From contig CAWFMB010000014.1 of the NCBI GenBank assembly GCA_963816685.1, positions 682,001 to 746,000 of the forward strand: a DNA stretch of 64,000 nt. Direction: 5' to 3'. The stretch is from CAVYUC01 sp963816685. GTDB taxonomy: Bacteria > Bacteroidota > Bacteroidia > Bacteroidales > Prolixibacteraceae. A program made the translations under genes and the position numbers. The notes beneath the pieces were generated by a model. It saw only the letters and a list, made by a program, of their open reading frames with translations, did no database searches and was not told where the DNA came from. Each line of letters starts with the position of its first letter. The stretch's first letter is position 1. Positions 62,102 through 64,000 of this stretch are shown piece after piece.

Positions 62102-62936
62102 TTATATATGTTTATATAAAACATTCATACTTTCTATACTGCCCGAAATATTGGTATTGTTGACCAGCGTTCCCGAGTAGTTATAACCTGAATTCAAAAA
62201 GGTTTTGTTCATTCCCGGTTCTTTTAGCCGGGCAATGGTATAAACTGTTTTAATGTTTTCAATTTTCATCTCTACTTCCATGTGCATCAGCAACATGAAA
62301 TGCAAGTTTCCGGCCCCGGTATTCCGGCAAAACAGCAAAATCTGTCATTTCTGCATTCCTGTTTTTATAATCGATTTCAGCAGTTGAAGCTGCAATGAGC
62401 CTGGTTTTGTCTTTCACTCCAAAATAGCGGGTTCCCTCTTCCTGCATTGTTTTTACAATATATTCAGGATCGTGAACCGGAAACGGGTAGGTTTCGAAAA
62501 CCTGACTGAAAACCGCACTAATTGCAGGTGCATCCTTTTCTGTCAGTTCGCCGGTTTCGTATTTTTGATTGTACTGCTGCGTCTGATTCTTTTTGGTTTT
62601 CCGGGTCAGTAATTCAAAAAATTGATCCAACTCACTGACAGGAACCTTCTTTCTATTGATATCAATAAATTTTGAAACAAGCAAACAATCAGCTGAATTT
62701 TTATAAAACTTTGGGATGAAAGCTTCCACCTGATATCCGTTTACCAAAAAAACAGGCAATGCATCCGGTTGAACCTTTGCAAAAATCTTTGTATACTTTT
62801 CCTGTTTTGCTAGCTTTTCCAATTCTTCAGTAACTTTACCTGCATCGCCCGATGCAAGCTTCATGATATAAATCCTGTTGTTTACCTTTCCGTGCTGAAT
62901 GACTGATCTGCCAATGGTTTCAATTTTATCCTGCAT
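62102..62936 (-). pseudogene. ablB: Putative beta-lysine N-acetyltransferase AblB, frameshifted
   Basis: A GNAT-family acetyltransferase that makes N-epsilon-acetyl-beta-lysine, an osmolyte, from the product of KamA. The first ~210 codons, from the likely ATG at 62936 (the frame is open from 62963), read to LPEYRGRKLAF and then stop shortly after. The expected end (MEVEMKIENIKTVYTIARL, GYNYSGTLVNNT and ESMNVLYKH) lies in the neighbouring frame, from 62102. Deleting one base from an AAA/TTT run at 62298-62300 restores one continuous protein of about 275 residues. It is either a real one-base insertion or a sequencing/assembly error. The gene overlaps the end of kamA by 11 bases. Confidence 0.8.
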
Positions 62937-64000
62937 CTTCCTCCCTTCTGCTGTGCCTTTCATTATTGCCAGGGATTAATGAAATCGTTGAATCAACATC
63001 CGACAATAATTTTTCAATACCTATTGATTTTTGCTCGTCCACTTCTTCCAAGTGCAGGTCGAGATTGCAACTGTCGCAATCACGATCACAAAATTTGGAA
63101 GTGTAGCTTTCTGGTTCATTGTATGTTGTTATAATTCCTTCGTAATTTCTAAGCACCACTTTGTTGGTCGACCACGAAATAATGTAATTTGGGGCAACAG
63201 GTATTTTACCGCCGCCGCCGGGAGCATCAATTACATAGGTTGGAACCGCAAAACCAGTCGTGTGGCCGATTAAACTTTCCATTATTTCTATTCCTTTTCC
63301 AACCGGAGTACGAAAATGGGAAAGTCCTTCAGATAAATCACATTGATACAAGTAATAAGGGCGCACCCGGTTTTGTACGAGTTTGTGAACAAGGGTCTTC
63401 ATAATACGAGGACAATCATTTACATCGGCAAGTAAAACTGATTGGTTACCAAGCGGGAAACCTGCATTGGCTAATTTTGTAAGCGATTCTTTTGCCGAAG
63501 TTGTAATTTCACGAGGATGGTTAAAATGAGTGTTTATCCAAAGAGGATGATATTTTTTAAGGATGCTGAGTAAACTATCCGTAATGCGGTATGGCAAAAC
63601 AACCGGCATTCTGGTTCCTATACGAACTATTTCGACATGAGGGATAGCAGTAATTTCAGACAGCAACCAGTCGAGATAGCTGTCTGAGAGCATTAACGGG
63701 TCACCCCCCGAAAGCAGCACATCTCTGACCTGCGGCGTATTTTTAATGTATTCTATACCCTTTTTCAACTGCTCTTTTGATGGAATGGAATCCACATCGC
63801 CCACTTTCCGTTTGCGTGTGCAGTGTCTGCAATACATGGAGCAAACATTACTTACATGAAACAGCACCCGGTCCGGATAACGATGCGTAATCCCTTCCAC
63901 CGGACTGTCATGTTCTTCTGATAATGGATCGGCCATGTCTGTTTTAAGAACAGTTAACTCCTCAATATTGGCAAAAGCCTGTTTAAATACAGGATCATTC
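62926..64000 (-). CDS. kamA: Lysine 2,3-aminomutase KamA/AblA (5' end outside window)
   Basis: A radical SAM and PLP enzyme that converts L-lysine to L-beta-lysine. The frame continues through the window edge, and the visible part includes EELTVLKTD before the internal ATG, so the true start is further upstream. The radical SAM cluster CSMYCRHC, the ADPLSEEHDSPV block, the GGDPL motif and the PLP-region motif DAPGGGGKIPV all match the family. The C-terminal zinc-like Cys region (FCDRDCDSCNL) is also present. It is followed by ablB with an 11-base overlap, forming the abl osmolyte pathway. Its promoter is outside the window. Confidence 0.94.
   Translation of the reverse strand, partial: NDPVFKQAFANIEELTVLKTDMADPLSEEHDSPVEGITHRYPDRVLFHVSNVCSMYCRHCTRKRKVGDVDSIPSKEQLKKGIEYIKNTPQVRDVLLSGGDPLMLSDSYLDWLLSEITAIPHVEIVRIGTRMPVVLPYRITDSLLSILKKYHPLWINTHFNHPREITTSAKESLTKLANAGFPLGNQSVLLADVNDCPRIMKTLVHKLVQNRVRPYYLYQCDLSEGLSHFRTPVGKGIEIMESLIGHTTGFAVPTYVIDAPGGGGKIPVAPNYIISWSTNKVVLRNYEGIITTYNEPESYTSKFCDRDCDSCNLDLHLEEVDEQKSIGIEKLLSDVDSTISLIPGNNERHSRREEDAG

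Overview
The window is a typical chromosomal stretch of a Bacteroidota bacterium. I infer the Marinilabiliales/Prolixibacteraceae neighbourhood from gene content, without a database check. The evidence is a fused LpxC/FabZ enzyme, the type IX secretion component PorQ, a large secreted protein with a C-terminal type IX sorting domain, TonB-dependent receptors, a type B L31 protein, and promoters of the form TTTG-N18-21-TAnnTTTG. Base composition is AT-rich, Shine-Dalgarno sequences are mostly absent, and I found no tRNA, rRNA, CRISPR array or prophage.

Layout. 1-6.0 kb (+): ftsX, a DUF3098 gene, uppP, truB and queA, then a SIMPL-domain protein and a methyltransferase. 6.0-14.6 kb (-): an ECF sigma factor, a large anchored beta-propeller-like protein, and the rimP-nusA-infB operon. 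14.9-19.4 kb (+): an HD phosphohydrolase and the lipid A genes lpxD, lpxC/fabZ and lpxA. 19.4-20.1 kb: a 700-base non-coding region with helically phased 11-bp repeats nested in inverted repeats. 20.1-22.3 kb: a GH16 glycosidase and thiL, convergent. 22.5-28.7 kb (+): a full SUF cluster (sufB, C, D, S, E and a DUF59/SufT-like gene), with a small DUF6132 gene on the opposite strand inside it.

28.7-37.3 kb: a LruC-domain lipoprotein, queG, an MG2/TonB-plug protein and a tandem pair of GNAT-like paralogues. The second paralogue is broken by a frameshift and by fusion to an IS1182/IS5-like transposase remnant that is itself truncated. 37.3-43.3 kb (+): rpmE2, lon, a heavy-metal-associated lipoprotein and a TonB-dependent receptor. 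43.6-47.3 kb (-): a 1212-residue secreted beta-helix/PKD protein built from two tandem copies. 48-53 kb (-): mltD, a DUF5683 gene, parB and parA, then hldA. 53-58.5 kb (-): priA, ispH, cmk and porQ. 58.7-64 kb (-): a YkgJ protein, an EamA transporter, a sodium:solute symporter and two tiny genes, then ablB (frameshifted) and kamA (running off the edge). The last group looks like an N-acetyl-beta-lysine osmolyte locus with its own transporter and a small winged-helix protein.

Most of the window is housekeeping: envelope biogenesis, translation, Fe-S assembly and chromosome segregation. The parts that deserve a second look are the 19.5-20.1 kb region, the abl locus, the GNAT/IS junction, the internally duplicated type IX cargo, a parS-like site in parA, and the 47.3-48.1 kb region with possible gene debris.
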